A DNA stretch of 64,000 nt, taken from positions 124,001-188,000 of the forward strand of contig BBDW01000005.1 in NCBI GenBank assembly GCA_001312505.1, in the 5' to 3' direction. Shown piece by piece: positions 47,847 through 58,367 of this stretch (position 1 is its first letter; each line of letters starts with the position of its first letter). Both the position numbers and the translations under genes were made by a program. This DNA is from Mediterraneibacter faecis JCM 15917 (GTDB taxonomy: Bacteria; Bacillota; Clostridia; Lachnospirales; Lachnospiraceae). The notes below the pieces were generated by a model. The model searched no databases. It had not been told where the DNA came from and saw only the letters and a program-made list of their open reading frames with translations.

Positions 47847-50800
47847 ATGCTTCAGATACAACATATTTGCAAGGAATATCGAACAGGTAATCTGATACAG
47901 AAAGCATTGGATGATGTCAGTCTGAATCTCAGAGATAATGAATTTGTTGCTATTCTGGGACCGAGTGGTTCGGGAAAGACAACGCTTCTGAATATCATTG
48001 GTGGTTTGGACCGATATGACAGCGGAGATCTGATCATCAATGGAATATCAACGAAGAAATATAAAGACAGAGACTGGGATTCTTATCGTAATCATACGAT
48101 AGGATTTGTTTTCCAGAGTTATAATCTGATTCCGCATCAGACTGTTCTGGCAAATGTTGAATTGGCACTTACGATTTCGGGGGATTGGCAAGTCCGAGAG
48201 AAGGAAACGTGCGACAGAAGCGCTTGAAAAGGTTGGTCTGGGTGCGCAGCTTCACAAGCGACCAAGTCAGATGTCCGGAGGACAGATGCAGCGTGTTGCG
48301 ATTGCCCGGGCATTAGTGAACGATCCGGATATCCTGCTTGCAGATGAACCGACAGGTGCACTGGACAGTGATACAAGTGTGCAGGTCATGGATCTTCTTC
48401 AGGAAGTAGCGAAAGACCGTCTGGTTGTTATGGTTACACATAATCCGGAGCTTGCAGAGCAGTATGCGACAAGAATCGTTACATTAAAAGATGGTGTGAT
48501 CCGTTCAGATACAGATCCGTTTGAAGTAGATGAAACGACGATGGGAGTGGCAGAACACAGGAATATGGGAAAATCCTCGATGTCATTTCTGACCGCTTTA
48601 GCTTTGAGTTTTAACAATCTGAAGACAAAGAAGGCACGAACGCTTCTGACTTCATTTGCAGGCTCAATCGGAATTATCGGAATTGCATTAATTCTGTCTC
48701 TATCTACAGGTGTGAATCAATATATTCAGAACGTAGAGGAAGAGACGCTTTCAGAATATCCTCTACAGATACAAAGTACAGGCTTTGATCTGACATCCAT
48801 GATGGTCGGGATGGACAGTGCCTCTGCGGACGATAAAAAAACAGACAAAGAGAAGTCAGATACAAAGGAAAAGTCAAAGGATCAGGTTAAAGTAATTCAG
48901 ATGGTGACGAATATGTTTTCCACAATGGATTCAAATGACCTTGGTGCTTTGAAGAAGTATCTTGATACTGGCAAGAGTGGAGTGGAACAATATACGAATG
49001 CTATAGAATATAAGTACAGCATTTCTCCGCAGATTTATAAAAAAATAAAGACAGTATCCGTCAGGTGAATCCAGATCAATCCTTTTCAGCCATGGGGTTG
49101 GGTTCTTCTATAAGTACGAATAGTATGATGTCATCTATGATGAGTACAGATGTTTTTTATGAGATGCCGGAAAGCAGTAAACTTTATGAAAATCAGTATG
49201 AAGTGGAAAAGGGGGGGCGTTGGCCAGAGAAATATAATGAATGTGTTGTGGTTCTGACTTCGAATGGCGGAATGAGTGATTTTATGCTTTATACATTGGG
49301 ACTTCGTGATCCGCTGGAGCTTGATGAGATGATCCAGTCCTTTATGAAAGAGGAAAATGTTACTACACCGGATGATCTGGGAACTTATTCTTATGATGAT
49401 ATTATCGGAACAAAGTTCAAGCTTGTGAACAGTTCTGAGTATTATGAATATGATAGTCAGTATCAGGTCTGGAAAGATAAGACAGATAATGAAGATTATA
49501 TGAAATCACTTGTAGCGAATGGGGGGGAAGATCTTACAGTGGTTGGTATTGTGAAACCCGCTGAAGATGCGAAAGCCTCATCTCTGAGTCCGGGAATTGC
49601 ATATCCTACATCATTGACGAAACATGTGGCAGAACAGGCAGCAAAAAGTGAGATTGTGAAACAGCAGCTGGCAAATCCGGATGTTAACGTATTTACAAAT
49701 AAAAAATTCGGAGAGAAAGACAGTGAAAATGGATTCTCCATGGATTCTTTATTTACGGTTGACGAAGCAGCACTGCAGAAAGCATTGGGATTTGACGCAA
49801 GTGCGATGAACAATTTAGGAAATTCTCTGGATTTTGGGAATTCGTTAAATCTCAGTGAATCTATGAATTTGTCAAAAGCATTTCAGACAGGAAGTAATAC
49901 GCTGGATCTGTCGGGACTTGTGAATCCAGATTCTCTGAACTTAGATCTTTCCGGAATGCCGCAGATGAATCTGGGAGAGATCGTTTCGAATCTGGATCTG
50001 AAGGTATCACCGGATGGTATGAAACAGATGGCTTGTGGACTGCTGACGGGATATCAGAAGTATGCAAAGACACATCCAGAGGCAGATTATTCAGGTCTTG
50101 GAGAGGATTTTACAGCATTTCTTAAGACAGATGCAGCAAAAAAGATTATTTCTGATAATATAAAAGATATCATAAAATCAAGCGGAATTGTGACGATTAC
50201 AACCGAGAAAATACAGGAATTGATCAAAAATATTATGGCCGGATACGAACAGTATATTACGGAAAAAGGATATACAGATCCGGATCAATTTGATGAATAT
50301 TTGATGGAATATCTTCAGACGGATGAAGCGAAGAAAATAATTTCAGATTGGATGTCAGAAGTTATGCCGGAAGATCCGAAGATTGAGATAACACCGGAAC
50401 AGCTTGAGAAACTATCAGATGATCTTGTGAAAGGTTATTTGGCATATGCTTCAGAGAATGGTCTTCCGGATCCGTCTAAGATGGGAGAACATTTCATGGC
50501 TTATCTGCAAACAGATGATGGAAAGAAGCAATTTCAGGAAGGTCTGTCAGCAATGATCGATATGGATCAGTTGGAGAGCCAGGTGTCAAAAATCATCGGA
50601 AACTATATGAATCAGGCAATGGGGGGGCTATGGGAAATACGATTGGTCAGGCACTTGAGACACAGGTGTCCTCTGCAATGACACAGATTATCAGTCAGAT
50701 GACAACAGAGCTTGAATCTGCAATGAAGCAGATGATGACCAACGTAGGAACGCAGCTTCAGAACACCCTCGGAAATGCAATGCAGATTGATCCGGCAGCA

Positions 50801-51505
50801 TTTGCAGATGTATTTCAGATGAATATGACGGAAGATGATTTGGCGGAGCTTATGATGTCAATGAGTGGGAAAGGCTTGGCTTCTTATGATAGTAATCTGC
50901 AGAAACTGGGATATGTAGATTTTGCAGTCCCGTCTGCTATTAACATTTATCCAAAGGATTTTGAAGGAAAGGAACAAGTAGTAAAGGTTCTGGACGATTA
51001 TAATAGCAGGATGGAGGCAGAAGGGAAGGATGAGCAGGTCATTACTTATACCGATGTGGTTGGAACTTTAATGTCCTCTGTCACAACAATCGTAGATACG
51101 ATCAGTTATGTGTTGATTGCATTTGTAGCGATTTCTCTTGTGGTATCTTCCATTATGATTGGTGTTATTACCTACATCAGTGTGCTTGAGCGGAAAAAGG
51201 AAATTGGAATATTAAGAGCAATCGGTGCGTCAAAGCGAAATGTATCACAGGTGTTTAATGCAGAAACGTTTATTATCGGACTTTGTGCAGGAGTGATCGG
51301 AATCGGACTAACATTGTTACTTCTGATTCCTGGGAATGCGATTATTCACAATGTGGCAGATAATGCGAAGGTAAATGCAGTTCTGCCGATTGTTCCGGCA
51401 ATCATACTGATTTTATTAAGTGTTGTCCTTACATTACTTGGTGGATTGATTCCATCCAAGAAAGCAGCAAAGAGTGATCCTGTGACAGCACTTCGTACAG
51501 AGTAG
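47847..51505 (+). CDS. ABC transporter, fused ATP-binding and FtsX-type permease (frame broken three times)
   Basis: A MacB-like fusion of about 1218 residues. The ATPase part shows Walker A GPSGSGKTTLLNIIGG, the Q-loop FVFQSYNLIP, the signature QMSGGQMQRVAIARAL and LLADEPTGALD. One membrane segment (GSIGIIGIALILSLSTGVN) leads into an extracellular domain of about 700 residues with repeated helical segments such as GYQKYAKTHPEADY and GYEQYITEKGYTDP. Three C-terminal segments end TLLGGLIPSKKAAKSDPV. Such proteins export peptides or act mechanically on the envelope. Breaks: five G at 48179-48183 (should be four), a lost G near 49043, and seven G at 50621-50627 (should be five). Confidence 0.88.
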
Positions 51506-51521
51506 GGCACGGGTGAGAAGA

Positions 51522-52472
51522 ATGGAAAATTTAGTTTTTAGTCTGAATGCAACCGTACCAATCTTTTTGATGATGGTACTGGGAATGCTGTTCAAAAAGC
51601 TTGGCTGGATGGATGAAGAGTTTGCAGCAAAGATGAATAAATTTGTCTTTCTGATTCCATTGCCGGTATTGTTGTTTGGTGATCTGGCAAAAGTTGATTT
51701 TAAAGAAGTGTGGAATATCAGGTTTGTGATTTTCTGCTTTGTAGTAACATTTATCTGCATTACAATTGCTGCGCTGGTATCTTGCATCTGGAAAGACCGT
51801 TCCATCCAGGGTGAATTTATTCAGGCTTCGTACCGGAGCAGCGCAGCACTTCTTGGGATTGCATTTATCCAGAATATTTATGGAAATGCAGGGATGGCGC
51901 CACTTATGATCATAGGAAGTGTACCACTTTATAATGTGATGGCGGTTATCGTGTTGTCCTTTTTCCATCCGGAACGAAAGGCAATTGATAAAGCTGTATG
52001 GATGAAAACGTTAAAGGGGGGGATCGTGACCAATCCAATCATCATTGGAATCGTGGCTGGTCTGATCTGGTCAGCCTGCAAGATTCCAATGCCGGCAATT
52101 CTTAATAAAACGGTGACAAGTATTGGAGGAATGTCTACACCAATGGGGGGGCTGATGGCAATGGGAGCTACCTTTGATTTTAGGAAAGCACTTGGAAAGA
52201 TCAAACCGGCTGTGACAGCAACAATTATGAAGTTGATCATATTTGTGGCAATTTTTCTTCCGATTGCTGTGAAACTGGGATTCCGTCAGGAAGAACTGAT
52301 TGCAATCCTTGTAATGCTTGGATCTGCAACAACAGTAAGCAGTTTTGTTATGGCAAAGAATATGGGACATGAAGGAGTTTTATCATCAAGTGTAGTGATG
52401 CTGACAACATTGTTCAGTGCATTCACGTTGACAGGATGGCTGTATGTGCTGAAAGCGTTTCAGCTGGTATAG
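51522..52472 (+). CDS. AEC-family (auxin efflux carrier-like) transporter
   Basis: About 316 residues and ten hydrophobic segments, in the typical AEC layout: two halves starting LVFSLNATVPIFLMMVLGML and VTNPIIIGIVAGLIW. Bacterial relatives move malate and other organic acids; the substrate here is unknown. I use ATG 51522 with GGGTGAG upstream; GTG 51513 would overlap that site. Seven-G runs at 52016-52022 and 52145-52151 add one Gly each. Confidence 0.85.
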   Translation: MENLVFSLNATVPIFLMMVLGMLFKKLGWMDEEFAAKMNKFVFLIPLPVLLFGDLAKVDFKEVWNIRFVIFCFVVTFICITIAALVSCIWKDRSIQGEFIQASYRSSAALLGIAFIQNIYGNAGMAPLMIIGSVPLYNVMAVIVLSFFHPERKAIDKAVWMKTLKGGIVTNPIIIGIVAGLIWSACKIPMPAILNKTVTSIGGMSTPMGGLMAMGATFDFRKALGKIKPAVTATIMKLIIFVAIFLPIAVKLGFRQEELIAILVMLGSATTVSSFVMAKNMGHEGVLSSSVVMLTTLFSAFTLTGWLYVLKAFQLV

Positions 52473-52584
52473 GAATAGGAAATTCACATCTTGTTGCGAT
52501 GGAGGATAAAAATGGCTGTTGGTCGCACATAGTACGAACAATAACAAAAAATGTTGGAAAATGGGGCGTTGTGGGAAAAAGTTC

Positions 52585-52739
52585 TTGCAACGTCCCTTGT
52601 TTTATGCTATACTACGAACGTTGCTAAAAAACACGTATGCGGATTCCTTCCAAGGTGCCTAAGTCGAGACAGGAGTTTCGTCCGGTTGCGAAGGAGAGTA
52701 AAACATACGGAAGAAAAAAACCAAATGGAGGAGAATAAC
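52585..52739 (+). promoter_or_regulatory. rpsB promoter and structured leader
   Basis: TTGCAA (52585-52590) and TATACT (52608-52613) are 17 bp apart. The 120-nt leader before the AGGAGG contains several GC-rich arms (for example GGATTCCTTCCAAGG and CCGGTTGCGAAGGAG). Ribosomal S2 operons often have an autoregulatory leader; I cannot assign this one to a known class. Confidence 0.55.
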
Positions 52740-53489
52740 ATGAGCGTTATTTCAATGAAGCAGTTATTGGAAGCAGGTGTTCATTTTGGACATCAGACAA
52801 GAAGATGGAACCCTAAGATGGCTCCATACATCTACACAGAGAGAAATGGTATCTACATCATCGACCTGCAGAAATCTGTAGGAATGGTTGACGATGCATA
52901 TAAGGCTGTTTCTGACATCGCTGCAGAAGGCGGTACAGTTCTTTTCGTAGGAACAAAGAAACAGGCACAGGATGCAATCAAAGCTGAGGCTGAGCGTTGC
53001 GGAATGTATTATGTAAACGAGAGATGGCTTGGAGGAATGCTTACAAACTTCAAGACAATCCAGAGCCGTATCAAACGTCTGAAAGACATCGAGAGAATGG
53101 CAGAAGATGGAACATTCGAAGTACTTCCGAAGAAAGAAGTTATCGAAATCAAAAAAGAGTGGACAAAGCTTGAGAAGAACCTTGGCGGAATCAAAGACAT
53201 GAAGAAACTGCCAGACGCTATCTTCATCGTAGATCCTAAGAAAGAAAGAATCTGTGTACAGGAAGCACACACACTCGGAATTCCGCTGATCGGTATCTGT
53301 GATACAAACTGTGATCCAGAAGAACTGGATTACGTAATCCCAGGTAATGATGATGCAATCAGAGCTGTAAAACTGATCGTTTCTAAGATGGCAGACGCTG
53401 TTATCGAAGCAAACCAGGGTGCAGCTGAGGATGAGTATTACGAGGAGGCTGCAGAAGCAGCAGAAGCTGAAGAGGCTGTAGAAGAGTAA
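52740..53489 (+). CDS. rpsB: 30S ribosomal protein S2
   Basis: Ribosomal protein S2 of 249 residues. It opens [20 protein letters not shown] and contains [42 protein letters not shown] and [19 protein letters not shown], with an acidic C-terminal tail. The start is set by AATGGAGG nine bases before ATG 52740. EF-Ts follows, the usual bacterial order. Confidence 0.98.
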   Translation: MSVISMKQLLEAGVHFGHQTRRWNPKMAPYIYTERNGIYIIDLQKSVGMVDDAYKAVSDIAAEGGTVLFVGTKKQAQDAIKAEAERCGMYYVNERWLGGMLTNFKTIQSRIKRLKDIERMAEDGTFEVLPKKEVIEIKKEWTKLEKNLGGIKDMKKLPDAIFIVDPKKERICVQEAHTLGIPLIGICDTNCDPEELDYVIPGNDDAIRAVKLIVSKMADAVIEANQGAAEDEYYEEAAEAAEAEEAVEE

Positions 53490-53507
53490 TATCAGTTCTT
53501 GATATGA

Positions 53508-53552
53508 AAGAAAATGCTTCAGCCTGATTATCAGGTTGAAGCATTTTACTTT
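53508..53552 (+). terminator. Terminator or attenuator between rpsB and tsf
   Basis: AAAATGCTTCA pairs with TGAAGCATTTT through an inner CCTGATTATCAGG stem, with only a weak T-rich tail. It may reduce rather than stop transcription into tsf. Confidence 0.7.
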
Positions 53553-53632
53553 ATAGAAATAGTTCTATAGAGAAAAGCATATGTTACTGCTTATAGTGAC
53601 ACACACATTATGAATAATGGAGGAAAATTATC

Positions 53633-54556
53633 ATGGCAATCACAGCAGGAATGGTAAAAGAGTTAAGAGAAATGACAGGCGCTGGAATGATGGACTGTAA
53701 AAAAGCGCTTTCTGAGACAAACGGAGATATGGACGCAGCTGTAGAGTTCCTTAGAAAGAACGGACAGGCTAAAGCTGAGAAAAAAGCTGGAAGAATCGCT
53801 GCAGAAGGTATCGTTAAGACAGTTGTTAAAGATGACAAAGTTGCTGCAATCGTAGAAGTAAACTCTGAGACAGACTTCGTTGCAAAGAACGACGAGTTCC
53901 AGGGATTCGTAGAAGCAGTTGCTAACCAGGTAGTAGATTCAGAAGCAGCTGATCTTGATGCATTTATGGCAGAGGCTTGGGAAGCTGATACAACAAAGAC
54001 TGTAAAAGATGCTCTCGTAGAGAAGATCGCAGTTATCGGAGAGAACCTGAACATCAGAAGATTCGAGAAAGTTGCAGCAGACAACGGTGTGGTTGTTCCT
54101 TACATCCACGGTGGCGGACGTATCGGTGTTCTTGTTGTTGCTGATACAGATGTTGTTAACGACGAGATCAAAGCAGCACTGAAGAACGTAGCTATGCAGG
54201 TAGCAGCTATGTCTCCGAAGTATGTATCCCGTGAGGAAGTATCTCAGGATTACCTTGATCACGAGAAAGAAATCCTTCTTGCTCAGGCTAAGAAAGAGAA
54301 CCCGGAGAAACCGGAAAACATCATCGAGAAGATGATCATCGGACGTCTGAACAAAGAACTTAAAGAGATCTGTCTGCTTGATCAGGTATACGTTCAGGAC
54401 AGCGACCTTACAGTAGGAAAATACGTTGATAAGGTAGCAAAAGAGAACGGTGCAAACGTTAAAGTTACAAAATTCGTTCGTTTCGAGACTGGTGAAGGAA
54501 TCGAAAAGAAAGTTGATGACTTCGCAGCAGAAGTTGCAGCTCAGGCTGGAATGTAA
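53633..54556 (+). CDS. tsf: Elongation factor Ts
   Basis: EF-Ts of 307 residues, the guanine nucleotide exchange factor of EF-Tu. The N-terminal UBA-like domain reads TAGMVKELREMTGAGMMDCKK, and EVNSETDFVAKN holds the Tu-contacting TDFV motif. GGAGG precedes the ATG. No frame problems. Confidence 0.98.
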   Translation: MAITAGMVKELREMTGAGMMDCKKALSETNGDMDAAVEFLRKNGQAKAEKKAGRIAAEGIVKTVVKDDKVAAIVEVNSETDFVAKNDEFQGFVEAVANQVVDSEAADLDAFMAEAWEADTTKTVKDALVEKIAVIGENLNIRRFEKVAADNGVVVPYIHGGGRIGVLVVADTDVVNDEIKAALKNVAMQVAAMSPKYVSREEVSQDYLDHEKEILLAQAKKENPEKPENIIEKMIIGRLNKELKEICLLDQVYVQDSDLTVGKYVDKVAKENGANVKVTKFVRFETGEGIEKKVDDFAAEVAAQAGM

Positions 54557-54581
54557 GCGTCTAGCACAAGCACGGCGTATA

Positions 54582-54636
54582 TAAAAAGAAATCCTCGACA
54601 CAAGTTTACTTGTGATCGGGGGGGATTTCTTTTTAT
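54582..54636 (+). terminator. tsf terminator, merged with the first repeat unit
   Basis: AAAAAGAAATCC (54583-54594) pairs with GGATTTCTTTTT (54623-54634). The same right arm recurs in each 150-bp repeat, but the left arm does not. A seven-G run at 54618-54624 interrupts the base of the stem; the other copies read GAGG there. Confidence 0.75.
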
Positions 54637-54958
54637 ATGCATCGTGCGACGCACGTATAGCGAGATGAAGCGAAGCGGAATCGAGCTAAGCGTGCTTGTG
54701 CGGATGTCTTGGTGCACCTACAATGCACAAGCTGTACCTAGACCAAAACCCCACAAATTTACTTGTGATCGAGGATTTCTTTTTATATGCATCGTGCGAC
54801 GCACGTATAGCGAGATGAAGCGAAGCGAAATCGAGCTAAGCGTGCTTGTGCGGATGTCTTGATGCACCTACAATGCACAAGCTGTACCTAGACCAAAACC
54901 CCACAAGTTTACTTGTGATCGAGGATTTCTTTTTATATGCATCGTGCGACGCACGTAT
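54599..54958 (+). repeat. 150-bp tandem repeat, about 2.4 copies
   Basis: The landmark TTTTATATGCATCGTGCGAC starts at 54631, 54781 and 54931, so the period is exactly 150 bp. Units differ at only a few positions. Each contains CGTGCGACGCACG (a 5-bp stem hairpin), GCGAGATGAAGCGAAGCG and TGGTGCACC/TACAATGCACAAGC. Open frames through it are repetitive and have no ribosome site, so I call no gene. It ends 20 bp before the -35 of the penicillin-binding protein promoter. Confidence 0.9.
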
Positions 54959-54977
54959 ATAATGCCTAAGAAAAGAC

Positions 54978-55008
54978 TTGACTTTCAGATATTACAAGTG
55001 TAAGATTT
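54978..55008 (+). promoter_or_regulatory. Promoter and BlaI operator 1 of the penicillin-binding protein operon
   Basis: TTGACT (54978-54983) and TAAGAT (55001-55006) are 17 bp apart. The operator TACAAGTGTAAGATTT (54993-55008) covers the -10 element. Its core TACA-N2-TGTA is the BlaI/MecI recognition dyad. Confidence 0.8.
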
Positions 55009-55042
55009 AAGGAAATAAAAGCGTTGAAAGAAAGGGGTATCT

Positions 55043-57164
55043 ATGAAAAAAAGACGGAAAAAACAAAGCACTAAAAAATCTTACACTTGTAGGATTTTTG
55101 GATTAATAATGGCTATAACAGTAATTGCTGTTTCAGGAGGTGTTTTATTAAAAAGGACGATAACGGAATCACCAGAAGACACACTTATGGAATATATGAA
55201 CCATATTGAAAAAAAGGAATATGAAGTAATGTATACTATGATAGATTCAGATGAAAAAGTTTATCTGACAAAAGAAGAATACATACAACGAAATTCTAAG
55301 ATATACGAAGGAATAGAGGTCAGTGACATTAAAATCAGTCATATAGCTGTGAAAGAGAAAAAAGCAGATACAGTTACGCTTTCGTATGAAACATCATGTA
55401 ATACAATTGCCGGAACAATACAATTTGACAATATGGCGGAACTGAAGAAGACGAAACAGGGATATAAATTAGTATGGCAGGATAGCCTGATTTTTCCAAA
55501 TTTAGAGAGTGATGATAAAATAAGCGTTACTACCTCAAAAGCGGAGCGAGGAGAAATATTAGACCGGAATGGTAAAATGCTTGCAGGAAAAGGTATAGCG
55601 ACATCGGTTGGTATTATACCGGGAAAGCTGGAAGACAGGAATGTATCTCTTGAAAAAATAGCAGAGTTATTGAAGATAGACGTAGAAACAATAAATAACA
55701 AACTTACAGCAAAGTGGGTGAAAGAAGATTCTTTTGTACCAATTGAAACTATTCCGAAAGTAGAAGAAATAGATTTAATGAAAATACAGCCAGAAGAAAA
55801 GACACTTGAAGAGCAGGAGCGTCAGAATAAACTTCTGGAAATTCCGGGGGGGTTATGCTGTCAGATGTGGAAGTTAGATCCTATGAGTTAGGGGGGAAGC
55901 AGCCGCTCATTTAATTGGTTATGTACAATCTGTAACGGCAGAGGATTTGGAAAATCATCCGGGGGGGAAGGATATACAAACGAAAGTGTAATCGGAAGGT
56001 CTGGGTTGGAAAAAATATATGAAAAGCAATTAAAAGGAAAAGATGGTTGTGATATAAAGATTCTAGATAGCGATGGGGAAGAAAAAGAAGTTCTTGTAGG
56101 CACTTTTAAAGAAGATGGTAAAGATATAAGATTGACGATAGATTCTGACTTGCAAAAATCATTATATGAGCAGTTTAAAGAAGATCCGGGGGGTGCTCTG
56201 TTGCAATGAATCCTTATACGGGAGAAGTATTGGCTTTGGTCAGTACTCCATCTTATGACAATAATGAATTTATACGAGGATTATCATCAGAAAAATGGAC
56301 ATCATTAAATGAAGATGAAAAGAAACCTTTATATAATCGTTTCCGTCAAGTATGGTGTCCTGGTTCAACATTTAAGCCAGTTGTAGCAGGAATTGGGTTG
56401 AAAACGGAAACCATAGATCCAAAAGAGGATTTTGGAAATGAAGGTCTGGAATGGCAGAAAGATTCGTCCTGGGGGGATCTTATCAAGTGACAACACTTCA
56501 TGAGTATGAACCGGTTATTATGAAGAATGCAATTATTTATTCTGATAATATTTACTTTGCAAAGGCTGCTCTTAAAATTGGAAGTGAAAATTTTATGAAT
56601 ACTTTAAATGAAATAGGCTTTAATCAGAATATACCGTTTGAGATTGCGATGCAGGAATCAACATATTCAAATACGGATAAAATAGAAACAGAAATACAAC
56701 TGGCAGATAGTGGCTATGGACAAGGGCAGATTCTTGTAAATCCGTTACATTTGGCAAGTATTTATACTTCGTTTTTAAATGAAGGGAATATGGTAAAGCC
56801 GTATTTAACATACGAAGAAGAGGCTGCCGGTGAAATATGGATAGAAAATGCTTTTACCAAAGAAAATGTAGAAGAAATTATGCAAGGTGTAGAAGGTGTT
56901 GTAAATAATCCAGAAGGAACCGGATATGCGGCACATCGTGACGATATTTTACTGGCTGGAAAAACGGGGACAGCAGAGTTGAAAGCAACGAAAGAAGATA
57001 CTTCTGGTAAAGAAATCGGGTGGTTTTCAGTGTTTACAGCAGAGAAAAATGTAGACAGACCAATTCTTCTCATCAGTATGGTTGAGAATGTGAAAGGAAT
57101 CGGTGGAAGTGGTTATGTTGTTAGAAAAGATGCAACAGTATTGGATGAGTATTTTAAAGAATAA
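55043..57164 (+). CDS. MecA-type class B penicillin-binding protein (frame broken at five G-runs)
   Basis: A transpeptidase of about 700 residues that should cross-link cell wall. It starts with a basic tail and one membrane segment, followed by a MecA_N/NTF2-like domain (ESPEDTLMEYMNHIEKKEYE). A dimerisation part with ELGEAAAHLIGYVQS comes next. The transpeptidase domain carries the active Ser in CPGSTFKPVVAG, SDN in IIYSDNIYFAKA and KTGTAEL. AAAGGGG precedes the ATG. Breaks lie at 55846-55852, 55891-55896, 55961-55967, 56188-56193 and 56471-56476. Each is repaired by removing two G. The BlaI operators and blaR1/blaI nearby suggest induction by beta-lactams. Whether it has low drug affinity cannot be seen. 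Confidence 0.88.
55076..55091 (-). promoter_or_regulatory. BlaI operator 2, inside the penicillin-binding protein gene
   Basis: The 16-mer TACAAGTGTAAGATTT is present on the minus strand, identical to operator 1, at codons 12-17. It is centred about 89 bp from operator 1, so the two could hold BlaI cooperatively or act as a roadblock. Confidence 0.75.
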
Positions 57165-58359
57165 AAAAATTTTTACAAGAAATTATTACAAATGTAAGAT
57201 TTTGACAGTGATATTGATAATTCTTATGGTTTTTACAGGATGCAGACAAGAAAGAATCACAGAAAAAGTACAAAAGAAAGAAACTGTAGAATCTGCAATG
57301 TATGCTGAAGCGAAAGAAATAGCACAAACTTTTCAGAATATCTATATACAGGAGAAGTCAGAGTTAAATACATTAAAAACGAAAAGAAAAATTATCAATT
57401 GTCTGAAAATGCAAGGATATGCGGCAGTAGATCGTGATAATCAGATTGATATGGTCAACAGTGAAAAGGTAGAAAAATTTTGCAAAGCAGCGGAAAAAGA
57501 AGAACAGGCAGCAGTTGACATTATTGTCGTATTTGATGAAGGGGGGGAAATTATACAATATCATTTAGAGTCAATGGATGGAAAGGTGGATGTTCGATTA
57601 TGTCAGGTTGAATGGAAAGATAATAATCCACAGGCCGAATATTATGATGAATATGAAGCGTATGCGTGGAAATATACGGAAAAAGGATATTTGTTTATTG
57701 AAGAGTACCGTCCACCGGGATTTGATGGAGCACCGGGGGGGGAGACTGGATTCAGAGTACAGCCATTGAATGAAACGTGCAGAGAATTGAATCGGAAATA
57801 TGTTATGCCGTTAGGGTATACGCTTAATAATCTATTGATTACAAATTGGGATGAGCAGAATTATACGGAACTTGATTTTTATGACCTTTATGAAAAAATG
57901 TATCATATGAAATATGGAAAGCAAGTCTCCTATGAAGCAAATTTCGGTGGAGCAGAATATGAAGTTCCAGAAGATGAGTTTGAAGAGGTTTTGCAGACAT
58001 ATTTACCATTTGACAGTACTGAGATTGAAAAGGGAACTTTTTATAACTGTGATGACAAAACTTTTAGATACAGACCGAGAGGATTGTATGATTGTGAATT
58101 TCCATATGAGCCATATCCGGAAGTTATTTCATATGAAAAATTGCACGATGGAACATTAAAACTTACGATAGAAGCAGTATGGGAAATTAGAATGTTAGAC
58201 CAGGCAATTACCAGTGAATTGATTATAAAACCTATGAAAGACGGAAGTTTTCAGTATTTATCAAATAAAGTAATCAAATCAGATCAAAATGCAAATGCAG
58301 GGTGGTATATGCCAAGATTGACAGAAGAAGAGTGGAAAGCAAATTATAGCAATAATTAG
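57145..58359 (+). CDS. Lipoprotein A of the BlaI regulon (DUF6070-like)
   Basis: A lipoprotein of about 404 residues. The signal ends VILIILMVFTGC (lipobox FTGC). The mature part has no recognised domain; it may be a DUF6070-type protein. Segments shared with the next gene are FRVQPLNETC, YVMPLGYTLNNLLITNW, MYHMKYGKQVS and PEVISYEKLHDGTLKLTIEA. I start at ATG 57145, overlapping the end of the penicillin-binding protein gene by 20 bp. The ribosome site is weak. A BlaI-type operator lies at its codons 15-19. Seven- and eight-G runs at 57541-57547 and 57735-57742 add a Gly each. Confidence 0.65.
   Translation: MSILKNKKIFTRNYYKCKILTVILIILMVFTGCRQERITEKVQKKETVESAMYAEAKEIAQTFQNIYIQEKSELNTLKTKRKIINCLKMQGYAAVDRDNQIDMVNSEKVEKFCKAAEKEEQAAVDIIVVFDEGGEIIQYHLESMDGKVDVRLCQVEWKDNNPQAEYYDEYEAYAWKYTEKGYLFIEEYRPPGFDGAPGGETGFRVQPLNETCRELNRKYVMPLGYTLNNLLITNWDEQNYTELDFYDLYEKMYHMKYGKQVSYEANFGGAEYEVPEDEFEEVLQTYLPFDSTEIEKGTFYNCDDKTFRYRPRGLYDCEFPYEPYPEVISYEKLHDGTLKLTIEAVWEIRMLDQAITSELIIKPMKDGSFQYLSNKVIKSDQNANAGWYMPRLTEEEWKANYSNN
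57187..57202 (+). promoter_or_regulatory. BlaI operator 3, inside lipoprotein gene A
   Basis: TACAAATGTAAGATTT matches operator 1 at 15 of 16 positions and sits at about the same distance from the start codon as operator 2. A TTGACA (57202-57207) and a weak TATGGT (57225-57230) follow at 17 bp, so an internal promoter is possible. Confidence 0.7.
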
Positions 58360-58367
58360 GGGGCAAT

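Noticed and set aside
54644-54862. Open frame through the 150-bp repeats
   Set aside because: The translation simply repeats with the DNA and no ribosome site precedes it. It crosses hairpins typical of intergenic DNA.
54599-54958. Possible CRISPR array
   Set aside because: The 150-bp period is too long, there are no unique spacers, and the whole unit is conserved.
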